From Clostridia bacterium (GTDB lineage: Bacteria > Bacillota > Clostridia > Lachnospirales > Cellulosilyticaceae): DNA of 64,000 nt. Of this stretch, positions 53,171-63,902 are shown piece by piece. A program made the position numbers and the translations under genes. The stretch lies in NCBI GenBank assembly GCA_029239755.1, contig JARBUI010000007.1:82040-146039 (forward strand). The letters are read 5' to 3'. The notes beneath the pieces were generated by a model. The model saw nothing but the letters and a program-made list of their open reading frames with translations, was not told where the DNA came from and did not search any database. The number at the start of each line of letters is the position of its first letter. Positions within the stretch are counted from its first letter, which is position 1.

Positions 53171-55043
53171 AATAAGTCTTTTTGAGCTCAATTACACTAA
53201 CTGATAATTTTGCAGTCATTTCACTAATCTCCAATGCATACTGCGTCTGCTCTTCACTTTCCGCACTAACTTCTTCTACAATACTTACCGCTTGTTCTAC
53301 AATAACAATTAATTCTTTCATCTTTTGCAGGATATTTTCCTTTTGATTAAACACTTCATTAAGTGTATGATGCGCCTCATCAATTTCTCCATCTATATTC
53401 TGCATCTTATTATTAATATCATTAAATATATCTACAATGTCACTAACTACCGGTACTTGTCCATCAAATACTTCTATAGCTTTTTTAACTTGTAATAGAG
53501 TAGATTCTTTTTGAGTATTGATATTTCTTAAGATTCCTTCTATCCCTCCTATAGCTTGTTCTGTTTGAGATGATAACTTCCTTACCTCATCTGCTACAAC
53601 TGCGAAGCCTTTTCCTGATTCTCCTGCTCTTGCAGCCTCAATTGCTGCATTTAGCGCAAGTAAATTAGTTTGGCTATTGATTGCTTTTATCATGCTAACA
53701 ATATTATCGATATGTCCAGCTTCTGTTCCAAGTACCTCAACTTGCTTACTAATCTCATTGCTAATATCTAGTGTAGATTGAGATTGTCTAAAAAGCATAT
53801 CTAGTCTAGACTGACTACTTTTACTAATATTCATCGTAGCTTTAGAGGCTGTTCTAATGCGATTCATTTTATCAATAACATGGTTAACCCCTTCTGATAG
53901 CCCTCCAATAATGGCAACAGAATCTTGGATTTGTTCACTTTGCTCCTGTGCTCCTGCTGCTATAACTTGTATAACCTTTTCTACCTCAGCCGAGGATGTC
54001 GAAGTTTTTCTTGCTGCTTGTTCCAGCTTGCTTGTATTTTGCTCAACTACAAGTGTTACACCTTTTGCATTATTTATGATTCCCTTAAGCGTATTTATCA
54101 TATTAATAAATCCTGAAGAAAGGACTGCAGTTTCTGCATTCGTAATATGTACTTGTTTTTTAAATGAATCTTCTATATTCAGATGCCCTTTTTCTATTTC
54201 TTCTATATGAGAAGCAATTCTCTTAATGGGAGTTGTAATTTTTCTTGCTAATATAATACTTATTAAAACGCTTATAATAGCACACACAACAAGAATAAAC
54301 ATAATATAGTTTATTGTATTATTATAATCTTTCTTTAAAAGACTAAGAGGTGCATTAATAATAACATGCCATCCATTTTTTAAACTGCCAATACTTATTA
54401 ATCCTTTTCGGGTAAATTTAGTATAAGCCATTTCTCCTTTTACACTAAGCTGCTCGATAGATCGTGTGTCATCTTGAGTAATCTGAGTGCCAAGCAGCTG
54501 TTCATTATTAGACAGAATAATGTTTTTACTATGATCTGCTATCGTAAGAGGAATCCCCTTCTCTATTGTAGCTAGATTAATTATTTCTTTAAATACATCA
54601 CTATCTAGCGTACATATAAGCACTGCATCCTGATTATCTCTAAGCTTACTTGCTAAATAAATATGTGTTTCTCCATTTTCAAGGATACATAACCATTTTT
54701 TATCTGAATCAGTGATAGTATTAAGCTCATTATAAAACATTTCATCAGAAAGAGTTTTTTCAAACGTTGTTGCATCTATTAAGGATGTATATTTAATCTC
54801 TTTATTTACAATAATTGTTATATCTTTGATAGTATCATAGGTGGTCTGGACAGATAACGTCTTGTCATTCATAGCCTTCTTAAGCAGCGATTTTTCATCT
54901 TGCGTTAATGAATCATACTCTTTAGTATACTTTGCAAATGACTGGTCTACTGTTAACCCAGCTATGACAATATCAGCATTTCCAATAAAGTAATTCATGT
55001 TATATAGGAGCTGATCCATAATTTTTTGCGAGTATATTCCCAA
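53157..55043 (-). CDS. Methyl-accepting chemotaxis protein; called ORF starts at TTG and lacks TM1, open frame extends to 55274
   Basis: [35 protein letters not shown]. Upstream in-frame sequence encodes [47 protein letters not shown], a TM1 homologous to the MCP at 6783-8903. Confidence 0.88.
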   Translation of the reverse strand: MGIYSQKIMDQLLYNMNYFIGNADIVIAGLTVDQSFAKYTKEYDSLTQDEKSLLKKAMNDKTLSVQTTYDTIKDITIIVNKEIKYTSLIDATTFEKTLSDEMFYNELNTITDSDKKWLCILENGETHIYLASKLRDNQDAVLICTLDSDVFKEIINLATIEKGIPLTIADHSKNIILSNNEQLLGTQITQDDTRSIEQLSVKGEMAYTKFTRKGLISIGSLKNGWHVIINAPLSLLKKDYNNTINYIMFILVVCAIISVLISIILARKITTPIKRIASHIEEIEKGHLNIEDSFKKQVHITNAETAVLSSGFINMINTLKGIINNAKGVTLVVEQNTSKLEQAARKTSTSSAEVEKVIQVIAAGAQEQSEQIQDSVAIIGGLSEGVNHVIDKMNRIRTASKATMNISKSSQSRLDMLFRQSQSTLDISNEISKQVEVLGTEAGHIDNIVSMIKAINSQTNLLALNAAIEAARAGESGKGFAVVADEVRKLSSQTEQAIGGIEGILRNINTQKESTLLQVKKAIEVFDGQVPVVSDIVDIFNDINNKMQNIDGEIDEAHHTLNEVFNQKENILQKMKELIVIVEQAVSIVEEVSAESEEQTQYALEISEMTAKLSVSVIELKKTYSKFE

Positions 55044-55169
55044 AGTATTCTCTATAGACTTATTAGTCCCTTTAATATTGAAAGCGGTTATAATAATGCA
55101 CGGAATAATACTGATTACAAGAAATATTTGTATCAGTTGATTAAGCAGCTTTTTGCTCTTATTACTCTT

Positions 55170-55265
55170 ATTGCTTTTATTGCTTTTATTGCTTTTATTG
55201 CTTTTATTGCTTTTATTGCTTTTATTGCTTTTATTGCTTTTATTGCTTTTATTGCTTTTATTGCT
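55170..55265. repeat. Minisatellite: 9-bp unit attgctttt x ~10.7 copies
   Basis: Ten perfect tandem units plus attgct; on the minus strand in-frame (K-S-N)n. Confidence 0.97.
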
Positions 55266-55500
55266 TAAACTATATCATAAATTTATTAAATTAAAAATAT
55301 AGTTTTGATTAAATTTAATAAATATTTAATAAAATTTTACTTATTATGACTTTTTTATAAAGTTATAGTTTTAATTGCTGTCAAAAGAAGAAGTTATATC
55401 CTGAAGTTAACAAAAATCAAGGTTTATTACTCTTCCCCCTATAAGATGCACTAAAATATCTATTAAAATATTTATTAAAACTTTAACAAATACTATAAAT

Positions 55501-55560
55501 AAAACCTCCTTATTAAAAAATGTGTCTGGAGAGTACATGTTTTTTAATAAGGAGGTTTTT
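55501..55560 (-). terminator. Rho-independent terminator of the efflux operon/TetR gene
   Basis: aaaacctccttattaaaaaa...ttttttaataaggaggtttt. Confidence 0.85.
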
Positions 55561-55572
55561 CGCAATTGCCTA

Positions 55573-56181
55573 TTATTCCAATAATTTTCGTATTGCTTGA
55601 TATAAATAAGGTTTGTATTCTTCAATAGGCAGGGGCTCATTAAATAAAATAGAATGATAACAAGTTGAGCCAACAAGTTCTATAATCATAAAAAAAGTAA
55701 CTTTGGGATTCTGAAGTCTTAATCCATCTTCAGATGCTCTTTTCATAAACATCTCAAAAATAGCTTTTGATACATTCCCTTTTAATTCCTCTTTTAAATC
55801 TTCTTTAAAGTAATTAGAATTAATCCCTGCTGATAAATTTTTATAGATAAATTTTAAGAGCTGCTGATTTTTAGTCAGTTCATTAATAATATAATCAATT
55901 ATAAATAAAAACTGTTCAATAAAGTTTGTGTAATTCATTTTACGGCTGGCGTTTATGGCATCATTAAACAATTTTACAGTTTTTATCGAAATAATAGCCT
56001 CTACTATTTCAAATCTATCTTTAAAATACAAATAAAAAGTTCCTTTTGCAACACCTGCTTCGTCTACTATGTCTTGTATGGTTGTTTCGTTTATGCCTTT
56101 TGAAATAAATAAATTAAAAGCTGTATCTAAAAGCTTTTGCTCTTTTTCCTGCTTTTTTTTGTTTATTTTACTCATTTGCAT
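55573..56181 (-). CDS. TetR/AcrR-family transcriptional regulator
   Basis: LLDTAFNLFISKGINETTIQDIVDEAGVAKGTFYLYFKDRFEI HTH. Confidence 0.95.
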   Translation of the reverse strand: MQMSKINKKKQEKEQKLLDTAFNLFISKGINETTIQDIVDEAGVAKGTFYLYFKDRFEIVEAIISIKTVKLFNDAINASRKMNYTNFIEQFLFIIDYIINELTKNQQLLKFIYKNLSAGINSNYFKEDLKEELKGNVSKAIFEMFMKRASEDGLRLQNPKVTFFMIIELVGSTCYHSILFNEPLPIEEYKPYLYQAIRKLLE

Positions 56182-56191
56182 CAGTTCCTTT

Positions 56192-57382
56192 TTATAAATT
56201 AATTTGACCCTTTGTATAAGCCTTTTGAGATACTATATTATTTGGGCTTTGATTAGTCCCGAATCTCTTTTTAAATACCAATAGAGACAAGGGCATAAAG
56301 ACTATAATATATAATACAAGATTTATAACATTTTGTCTAACCGTTACAAAAGTAAGCCCTTTTATCATAATCTCATCAAAAGGTCTGGCAAAATATATTA
56401 AAGGCCACAGAAGCTTTACCCCTCTCATCAAAAGTTCTGGCATTTGGTCAGCTGGCCAGACATAACCACAGGTTAAAAATGTAGGCAATGAAAGCATATA
56501 AGATACCTGACTAAATTTAGTTTTGTTTTTTGTTATGGCACATAAAAGTATTGCCGCACAGCTTATAGCAATGCTAAATAGAATACTCATAAGAAGAGCT
56601 AATTTTACATTTCCCGAAAAAATAACATTAAATTTTTTATGAATATAGCCTATAACAAGACCTCCTGTTGCCATTAATAGCGTACTTGCCAAAACTACCT
56701 TTGCTGCCAATTTTATAACTGTATGTTCTTTTGCAGTACTTTCTGGATTTCTTAAGATCATGGTTGCTAGTGCTGACAACATGAATTGCTGAAAAAACAC
56801 TGCAATAAATCCATAAATAAGATAATTGATATAAGCAAGTTTTGAATCATACAGCATTCTGTCTGTAAAATTAAATGATAGTGCCATATTACGTGCCGTG
56901 CTTTCTGACAAGGAGCCTTTGCCCGCTATCATTTTCATCTCTATGCCAGCTGATACTGTTTGGATAATTTCAGCTGCTCCTGCGTAAGCATTGTTACCTA
57001 TGATAACATTCGCTCCATTTGTAAGGATTAATATTTGCGATGCATTTCCTGACATGATGTCATCATTTAAATGAGGTGGTATATAAAGTCCCATATAAAC
57101 CTTTCTTTGGTCTATAAGATTTTGAAGCTCTGCTCTGTTTGCAGCATAGTATTTTACATTAAATCGTTCACTGTCATCAAAATATTGGATTACATTTCTG
57201 CTTAGACTGGTATTATCTTCATCTAAAACAGCGATACCAACATCATTAACATACTCATGATAATAAGCTCCTCCAAACCATATGGTTAAAACAGGGATAG
57301 CTAAAAATAGCAAAATAATAAGACCAGGCTTTTTGCACATAAACTCTATTTCTTCCTGAAGGCTTCTAAGGAATAGTTCCAT
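56192..57382 (-). CDS. ABC-2 type permease (YbhS/YbhR-like)
   Basis: N-terminal TM, ~150 aa extracytoplasmic domain, C-terminal TM cluster; VLDEDNTSLSRNVIQYFDDSERF. Confidence 0.88.
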   Translation of the reverse strand: MELFLRSLQEEIEFMCKKPGLIILLFLAIPVLTIWFGGAYYHEYVNDVGIAVLDEDNTSLSRNVIQYFDDSERFNVKYYAANRAELQNLIDQRKVYMGLYIPPHLNDDIMSGNASQILILTNGANVIIGNNAYAGAAEIIQTVSAGIEMKMIAGKGSLSESTARNMALSFNFTDRMLYDSKLAYINYLIYGFIAVFFQQFMLSALATMILRNPESTAKEHTVIKLAAKVVLASTLLMATGGLVIGYIHKKFNVIFSGNVKLALLMSILFSIAISCAAILLCAITKNKTKFSQVSYMLSLPTFLTCGYVWPADQMPELLMRGVKLLWPLIYFARPFDEIMIKGLTFVTVRQNVINLVLYIIVFMPLSLLVFKKRFGTNQSPNNIVSQKAYTKGQINL

Positions 57383-58539
57383 TTCTTGAATACCTCCCTT
57401 GGCTTAATATTGGGCCCTGCATAGATACCCATAATGGCTATAAACAGCATACTTAGCGTAAATAAAATCAAAAACCCTATATCTCCTCCTAGGTTTGTGA
57501 CATTTCCCTTTAAAAATAAGTTTCTTATGTTATCTCCATAATAATAATAAGGTATCGTTTTGGCATATATTTTATAAAAAGGGACCATTGACATAATGGG
57601 CCATGTATAGCCTATCATCACTGAATTAGGAATAATCATAAGCCCAATAACAGCCATAGCTGTCACTCTATTCTTTATCCACGAAGAAACGGCGATGCTT
57701 AAACTTGAAACGGCAAAAGCAAGTGCTATACTTAAAATAATGGCTATAATAAATGAACCTCTAAAAGGTAACTTAAATAAAACTATTTGAGCAAGAATAT
57801 TGGTTATGATAGCAATACTTCCCATTGTGCCATAAAAAATTATTTTCCCTATAGTATATCCTAGAACATCTCTTTTTTGATTTGTTCCTATGATGAGATT
57901 GATACAAAGAACAGCTGTAAGTGCTATTCCGGTCTGACACACCATTGTTCCATATCCTGGAAGCATGAAATAAGCAAAGTTCCTAGCAGGGTTATATAAT
58001 GTTCTGCTTTCAAAGCTTATTGGCATCCCAGTATGATAGGCTTCCTCTTCAGTCATATTAAGTCTTCCCTCAAGCTGTTTGATAGCTGCCCCAGTTCTTA
58101 TAGTCATAAGAATCTCACTCGCTTTAGCTTTTGCAACACTTGTGATACTCATATGGCTGCCATCATAAAGCATCAGAATTGAAGGAGATTGCAAGCTTGT
58201 TACTTCTTCCGAAAAGCGTTCAGGGATAACCATCCCTACTTTGACTTTACTTTCATCAATAAGACTTTGTAATGCTTCTTGATTATCTGCATAATACGCT
58301 AAATCAAAAGAATCATTGTCTGAAAAATATTGTATGATTTGCCTGCTAAGCTGAGAATCATCATAATCTACAACTGCCATAGGAATATGGTCAATGACAC
58401 CTTTTGAAAGCTCCCAGCTTATTAATAAGTTTATTAAAATAGGCATGATTAGCCCTATAATGATAATCAGTTTATCTATTTTCATCTTCTGAATTTCTTC
58501 TTTTATGCTTTCATATATACTTATACATGACTCATCCAT
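57346..58539 (-). CDS. ABC-2 type permease (YbhS/YbhR-like)
   Basis: Homologous to the adjacent permease: VVDYDDSQLSRQIIQYFSDNDSFDLAYYADN; overlaps it by 37 nt. Confidence 0.88.
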   Translation of the reverse strand: MDESCISIYESIKEEIQKMKIDKLIIIIGLIMPILINLLISWELSKGVIDHIPMAVVDYDDSQLSRQIIQYFSDNDSFDLAYYADNQEALQSLIDESKVKVGMVIPERFSEEVTSLQSPSILMLYDGSHMSITSVAKAKASEILMTIRTGAAIKQLEGRLNMTEEEAYHTGMPISFESRTLYNPARNFAYFMLPGYGTMVCQTGIALTAVLCINLIIGTNQKRDVLGYTIGKIIFYGTMGSIAIITNILAQIVLFKLPFRGSFIIAIILSIALAFAVSSLSIAVSSWIKNRVTAMAVIGLMIIPNSVMIGYTWPIMSMVPFYKIYAKTIPYYYYGDNIRNLFLKGNVTNLGGDIGFLILFTLSMLFIAIMGIYAGPNIKPREVFKKWNYSLEAFRKK

Positions 58540-58576
58540 TTGATCACTGCCTTTCCTGACTTAAAGCTAAATCACT

Positions 58577-59983
58577 TTACTTTTTATTTTCAAACTGAAT
58601 GAAGGAACTCATGCCTGGCCTTAATACTTCTTCATTATTATCTAATTTTATTTTTACTCCAAAAGACACAATGTCAAATCCCCCGTTATCATTTGTAGCT
58701 CGCTTGACTGCAAAGTTAGGCTGTTTATTGATTGTTTTAACTTCCCCTGTAAACATTTTATCTGGATATGAAGGCACTTTAACCTTTACCTTTTGATTTT
58801 CAGTTATCTTACCTAAATCAGTCTCTTTCACACTAACTTGTGTCCATGCACCTTGCAAGTTACTAACTATTGCAATTTGTGTCCCTGTAGATACCAGTTC
58901 CCCTTCTTCTGAATGAATAGCCGTAACAGTTCCATCCATTGGAGCAGTTAAAATAACGTTATCTAAATAGGCCTGAACTTCTGCAAGTGTCCCTTTAGCC
59001 TGAGCAACCAGCCCTTCTTTGGCCTCAACTCCTGCTTGTGCCTGATACAATAAGGCATTTGAGGATTGCACTGCTGCCATAGCCTGTGTGAGTTGCGCCT
59101 CTGCTGCCTGAATGCCTGCCTCTGCCTGCATAACTCTCGTCTTGCTCGCTTCTACACCTGCCATAGCCTGCTCGCTAACTGCAGCAGCTGCCATTTTATC
59201 TTCTGCTCTAGCACCTTCTTTGGCCATACTGAGTGTTTGTTCTACTAAATCCAGCTGCGCTTTTACCTCATCTAACTTTTGTTTAGAAACCGCTCCTTTT
59301 TCTTCTAGCAAGACCACTCTGTCATAAGATGTTTTCATCACATTATACGCCACTTGTGCTTGAGCTATCTCTTGATCTCTTGCTCCCTTATCAGCCTTAG
59401 CTTTTATTGCTGCTGCAGCCTCCTGCTGCTTCTGTGAAGCTTTTACTCCGGCTCTAGCTTCATTCGCCTTTTCCTTGGCAGCCTTTACCCCAGCTTTAGC
59501 CTGCTCAACAAGTCCATTTGATGCTTTAACGCCCGCCTTAGCCTGTTCAAGTTGTTGTTTTGAAGCCTTTAGAGCAGCTTCTGCCTGAGTAACACCAGCA
59601 GCTGCCTGTGATTTTTTTGCTTGCAGCTCTTCACTTGATATTTCTACCAGCCTATCCCCTTCTTTTACCTTTTGGCCTTCTTGAACATATATTTTTATGA
59701 CTTTCCCTGGAATTTTTGTATTGATGTTGACTTCCTTTGCCTCTATAACCCCTTGTGCTATAAGACCATCCCTTTTATTAAAAAGATCTTTTACCTTTAT
59801 GGCTCCTTCTTTACCACTTAAGTTTTCAGGCACAAGTGCTCCTACTGTTAAGATCATAGCAAGGAGAATACCTCCTCCAATATAATAAGTCTTTTTCTCT
59901 TTAAAAAGTTTTTTAAACTTTTCTTTATGTAAGTTAGATTGGATAGGTTTCTTTTCTAATTTATTTTTTATATATTTAAGCAT
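58577..59983 (-). CDS. HlyD-family periplasmic-adaptor/membrane fusion protein with long Ala-rich coiled coil
   Basis: VNINTKIPGKVIKIYVQEGQKVKEGDRLVEI lipoyl half, ILTAPMDGTVTAIHSEEGELVSTG second half. Start likely MLKYIKNK at 59983. Confidence 0.92.
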   Translation of the reverse strand: MLKYIKNKLEKKPIQSNLHKEKFKKLFKEKKTYYIGGGILLAMILTVGALVPENLSGKEGAIKVKDLFNKRDGLIAQGVIEAKEVNINTKIPGKVIKIYVQEGQKVKEGDRLVEISSEELQAKKSQAAAGVTQAEAALKASKQQLEQAKAGVKASNGLVEQAKAGVKAAKEKANEARAGVKASQKQQEAAAAIKAKADKGARDQEIAQAQVAYNVMKTSYDRVVLLEEKGAVSKQKLDEVKAQLDLVEQTLSMAKEGARAEDKMAAAAVSEQAMAGVEASKTRVMQAEAGIQAAEAQLTQAMAAVQSSNALLYQAQAGVEAKEGLVAQAKGTLAEVQAYLDNVILTAPMDGTVTAIHSEEGELVSTGTQIAIVSNLQGAWTQVSVKETDLGKITENQKVKVKVPSYPDKMFTGEVKTINKQPNFAVKRATNDNGGFDIVSFGVKIKLDNNEEVLRPGMSSFIQFENKK

Positions 59984-59996
59984 GATAATGTCCCCT

Positions 59997-61580
59997 TTAT
60001 TTATATGGTAATACCCCAATATCGTTTAAGTATTTAGCTTTTGCAAGATTATAGCCGTTAGTAGCTTCAATCACTTTCCCTTCAACTACCTGAAGGTTTT
60101 CTTCAGCTGCTATCACCTCTACCATTGTTCCTGATAGATCTTCAAGATTTAGATTTTTAAGTAATGAACTGCTGGCTCCAAATCCTACCTCATACTTTAA
60201 CCTTGCAATTTCAACAGCCTCCTCCGCATTTTTCTTAAGTTCAGCTGATGCCGCAAGTACCTTTTGCATCGTAATCAGTGTTTCATAGGAAGTACGAATA
60301 CTGCTTTCCACTTGCAGCTTTGCATCTGCTGCTTCTATCTCAGCTTTATCAAGAAGTAATTGAGCTTCTTTATACTGATTGTCATCTTCATCATAATAAG
60401 AACCTACTACAGCAGCTCTTAAATCTTTATAAAGCTCAACCTGTGCATCTGCCATCTTCATTTCAAGTCTTGTTCTCATGCCATTGTTAATCCCTTGAAT
60501 TAAATTAAGCGTACTGGTATAGTTTGCTTCCTTTTCCACAAGAATAATTTGCTTATCAAGAGGGATATTCATATTCTTCCTAAGCTCTATTAGTGCATTA
60601 TTATAATCCTTTACTTGAAGCTCGTATGTCATAACTGCTCCATCATAATAAAGCTTTGCAAAGTTCCTATCATCCTTTGATTTTGCTCCAACCTCATAGG
60701 CGAATTGTGCATATTCATACTGCTCTTTTGCTCTTTGCATTGTCTTTTCTTTGGCTGCCAATAGCTTCTGTTGTTTTAATGCTTCGTAGTAACTATTTTG
60801 TATCAAGAGTGCTATTTTATTTTTATAAATACTTACAGAATAGCTTGTAACCCTATCTTGTATATCAGCCATCTGATCAATTAAATCTGCAAGATGTTTT
60901 TCTTCTAAAGATGAAATGGTACTGGTCGAAAGCTTGCTCGCAACATTCGTCATTGCAAACTGCATGGCTAAGTCAAATTTTGACTTGCTTGCAACATATT
61001 CCTCGGTTCCTGCATTAAAGTCTTCCAATCCATCCTCTAGCTTCGCTCTGCTAGCATTAAGCTCATTTTGAATACCTTCTTTTACCGCTGGAGGTAAACC
61101 ACTTAGAGGTGTGTGGGCTGGAATTGCTCCTATTCCCGGAACGACTATCTCTTTAGGTGTATAGCCTCTGTCAAACCATGACTGAGCATCATCAAGTTCA
61201 GTCATAGAACTATAAACAGCTGTTCTGGCAGCACTTATGTCACTTTGTGCAATATCAAGCTTAAGCTGATTATTGTAAATATCATTTTTATTTTTTTCTG
61301 CATTATTATTAATAAGTTTAGCTAGGTCTGACTGATTTTTTACTTTACTCAGTGCAATATTATTCTTAAGCCCTTGTTCTACAGCCTCATCAATCGTTAG
61401 AGTCAGTCCAGCTGGTGTAGTTGTTAAAGTGAGCTCAGCTGGCGCAGTGGATATGATAAGATTCGATGGTGTAGTTGATGCAGTGACTGTGTTAACATTA
61501 TTTCCCACACTTTCCGCATACACATTAAGATTGAATGATATGGCTAATATACACATCCCGGTTATTATTTCTTTCTTCAT
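59997..61580 (-). CDS. TolC/outer-membrane-efflux-protein-like secreted protein
   Basis: Signal peptide; LTIDEAVEQGLKNNIALSKVKNQSDLAKL and second coiled-coil repeat; adjacent to hlyD-like gene. Confidence 0.8.
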   Translation of the reverse strand: MKKEIITGMCILAISFNLNVYAESVGNNVNTVTASTTPSNLIISTAPAELTLTTTPAGLTLTIDEAVEQGLKNNIALSKVKNQSDLAKLINNNAEKNKNDIYNNQLKLDIAQSDISAARTAVYSSMTELDDAQSWFDRGYTPKEIVVPGIGAIPAHTPLSGLPPAVKEGIQNELNASRAKLEDGLEDFNAGTEEYVASKSKFDLAMQFAMTNVASKLSTSTISSLEEKHLADLIDQMADIQDRVTSYSVSIYKNKIALLIQNSYYEALKQQKLLAAKEKTMQRAKEQYEYAQFAYEVGAKSKDDRNFAKLYYDGAVMTYELQVKDYNNALIELRKNMNIPLDKQIILVEKEANYTSTLNLIQGINNGMRTRLEMKMADAQVELYKDLRAAVVGSYYDEDDNQYKEAQLLLDKAEIEAADAKLQVESSIRTSYETLITMQKVLAASAELKKNAEEAVEIARLKYEVGFGASSSLLKNLNLEDLSGTMVEVIAAEENLQVVEGKVIEATNGYNLAKAKYLNDIGVLPYK

Positions 61581-61645
61581 TTTGAGTCCCCTTCCAGCAC
61601 TTAAAAGAATTTATACTTCACATCACATTTAAGAAAGCAAAATAT

Positions 61646-61693
61646 TGACCATTGGTCATTTATAGTTATATATCAAAAATGACTAATAGTCAA
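61646..61693 (-). promoter_or_regulatory. Efflux operon promoter with two TetR-type palindromes
   Basis: Minus strand TTGACT-N17-TATAAC (61693-61665). Palindromes TGACCATTGGTCA (61646-61658) and TGACTAATAGTCA (61680-61692). Confidence 0.7.
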
Positions 61694-61739
61694 TATCTAA
61701 TTTTGAATCTTATTATTTCTCTGTGAAGTTTTTGGGAAA

Positions 61740-61783
61740 AAAAGAATCCCGCCTTTAACTCATACGTTAAGGTGAGATTCTTT
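61740..61783 (-). terminator. Rho-independent terminator after the MCP
   Basis: aaagaatcccgcctttaactcatacgttaaggtgagattcttttt. Confidence 0.75.
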
Positions 61784-61805
61784 TTATATAGGCTATACTT
61801 TAAGT

Positions 61806-63536
61806 TTACATTGTAAAGCGTTTTAAGTCTTGATTCATCTTCTCTACTATACTATTTAGATCAACAACCAATTCTCTTATATCCTGCAGAGATTCGTCCT
61901 GATTTTTAATGCTGGCTGCCACTTCTTCAGTAGATGCAGTGTTTTCTTCTGAGATAGCAGCCAGTTTCTCGGTCATGATAATGATTTTATTTTTATTTTC
62001 ATTCATTCGAACTTGATTGTCTCTAACTAGTTCTAAAATATTCTTTGTCGTATCTACCGCTTGTGAAATACCGTTAAACTTATCTTCTGCTATATAAATA
62101 CTTTCAGTTTGTCCCTTCATTATATTAAAGCTGCTTTTGATCATATCTACTGCAGCATTACTTTGCGTGGTAAGTTCATCAATGACTTGTTTGATTTGAT
62201 TTGTAATTTTATTAGACTCTTCTGCCAGCTTAGCTACTTCTTCTGATACAACGGCAAAACCTTTTCCATTTTCTCCAGCTCTTGCAGCCTCTATTGAGGC
62301 ATTTAGCGCAAGCAAATTAGTCTGCCTGGAAATACCTTCTATTAACATACTAGCATCTTTAATATTTTTTACTTTATTATTGGTATCTATTATAATTTCT
62401 TCAATGGATTTCGCAATCTCATTACTTTTATCATTGTGCTTAATAATATCTTCAATAGCACTATATCCAGCTTGTTTAAGTTCAATAATGTCACTGACAG
62501 ATGTGTAGAGATGAGTAACATCTTGCTTACTTGTTTCAATTAAATCTCCTAAACTTGATATCTCAATAGCCCCTTCTCCTAAATTCTGACTCTGCGTTGT
62601 ATCTGCTACGGCTATGCTTTCTATAACATTTGCAATTTGTGAAAATGAATGGCTAAAATTAGCAGTAACCTTACTTAAAAACTCTGAATTTTTTTGGACT
62701 TTCCCAGCTGTTTTTTCACATCCAGTAATATATGTTCTAAGTTCAGTAGATATTTTTTGCAGGGCTTTTCCTAATGTTCCTATTTCGTCTTGCCTCTTTC
62801 GAATGACAGAGGGAACCTCTGAGGTCAAATCTAGTTCTGCAATACTTAAACAATACTTTGTTGCCTTTATGATAGGTTTTACTATATTATGAGCCATTAA
62901 AGAAGCGACTGCTGTCCCTATCGTTAAAAATATAATTCCAAGTAAAATTAACCCATTTCTTTGTCTATCAATGACTTTATTTAAAAACTCAAGATTCTTC
63001 TCTGACTCACCTAAAAACAATATCCCTATAATGTCTCCTTCAGCACTCTTAAACGGCTTATAAATAGATAAATAATCTTTACCTAAAATAGTAGCTACGC
63101 CAGTATAAGTCTCTCCTTTTAAAACTGCCTCATAGGACAAAGAAGCAGTATCGAGCTTAGTTCCAACGGCACTTGTTCCGTCTTCATTTAGGATAGTAGT
63201 AAGCAATCTTGTGAAATCGTTACCATCTTTTACAAATAATGTTACTTCTGCGTTCGTAAATTCATGTAGTTTTTCTACTATACTTGTATTTTCTTCTATT
63301 CTATTATTATTTTGATCATACAAAGTTTGATCCTTATATTCAATTTGACCTAACTCCTTTTGAATATACTGTTCTGCTAAAATGACTTGTGCCTCTAAAG
63401 AATGCCTAACTAAATCTTCCTTAATTATTTTCAAATGATTCACTGATTGATTGTAGGAAAAAAAAGACAAGCTGATTATAGCTGCTGCTAATAAAATAGA
63501 AATACTTAATATAACTCTTAGACTAAGTTTTTTCAT
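61806..63536 (-). CDS. Methyl-accepting chemotaxis protein with sCache-type extracellular domain
   Basis: [44 protein letters not shown]1, Cache-like region [21 protein letters not shown]2. Confidence 0.94.
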   Translation of the reverse strand: MKKLSLRVILSISILLAAAIISLSFFSYNQSVNHLKIIKEDLVRHSLEAQVILAEQYIQKELGQIEYKDQTLYDQNNNRIEENTSIVEKLHEFTNAEVTLFVKDGNDFTRLLTTILNEDGTSAVGTKLDTASLSYEAVLKGETYTGVATILGKDYLSIYKPFKSAEGDIIGILFLGESEKNLEFLNKVIDRQRNGLILLGIIFLTIGTAVASLMAHNIVKPIIKATKYCLSIAELDLTSEVPSVIRKRQDEIGTLGKALQKISTELRTYITGCEKTAGKVQKNSEFLSKVTANFSHSFSQIANVIESIAVADTTQSQNLGEGAIEISSLGDLIETSKQDVTHLYTSVSDIIELKQAGYSAIEDIIKHNDKSNEIAKSIEEIIIDTNNKVKNIKDASMLIEGISRQTNLLALNASIEAARAGENGKGFAVVSEEVAKLAEESNKITNQIKQVIDELTTQSNAAVDMIKSSFNIMKGQTESIYIAEDKFNGISQAVDTTKNILELVRDNQVRMNENKNKIIIMTEKLAAISEENTASTEEVAASIKNQDESLQDIRELVVDLNSIVEKMNQDLKRFTM

Positions 63537-63811
63537 AGATACTCCCTTACCCCCTCTATTATGCTATGATGTTTCTGATAAGTTCGACTTTCACAGCAAT
63601 TAATACTATTCTAATATAATTTTGTTAAATATAAAACATACTTTTGGTTTATTTTACAGATTTATGCACATTTGTTTCTTTTATTACAATTTTATAGTCA
63701 TATTGCATCTTTAAGCACAAATTGACAAGTATACAAATTTTTATCTATCGTACACTTTTTACACAATCATGCATTTATATGGGGAGGTGTTCAGGCATTC
63801 TCTCTGCATAT

Positions 63812-63851
63812 AAAAAGAGCATTTACTCTTATGGAAGCAAATGCTCTTTTT
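63812..63851 (-). terminator. Rho-independent terminator of groL
   Basis: aaaaagagcattt...aaatgctcttttt. Confidence 0.85.
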
Positions 63852-63902
63852 ATAATTTTATTAAATTCTTATTAGTTTGATACAAAAGTAATTGGGATTA
63901 GA

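Noticed and set aside
55170-55265. CRISPR-like array
   Set aside because: Units are 9 bp with no spacers; simple tandem minisatellite. No CRISPR array seen elsewhere in the window.
55026-55268. Plus-strand 80-aa ORF ending in (FIAFIA)n
   Set aside because: Reading of the 9-bp minisatellite on the opposite strand of the MCP gene; no independent coding evidence.
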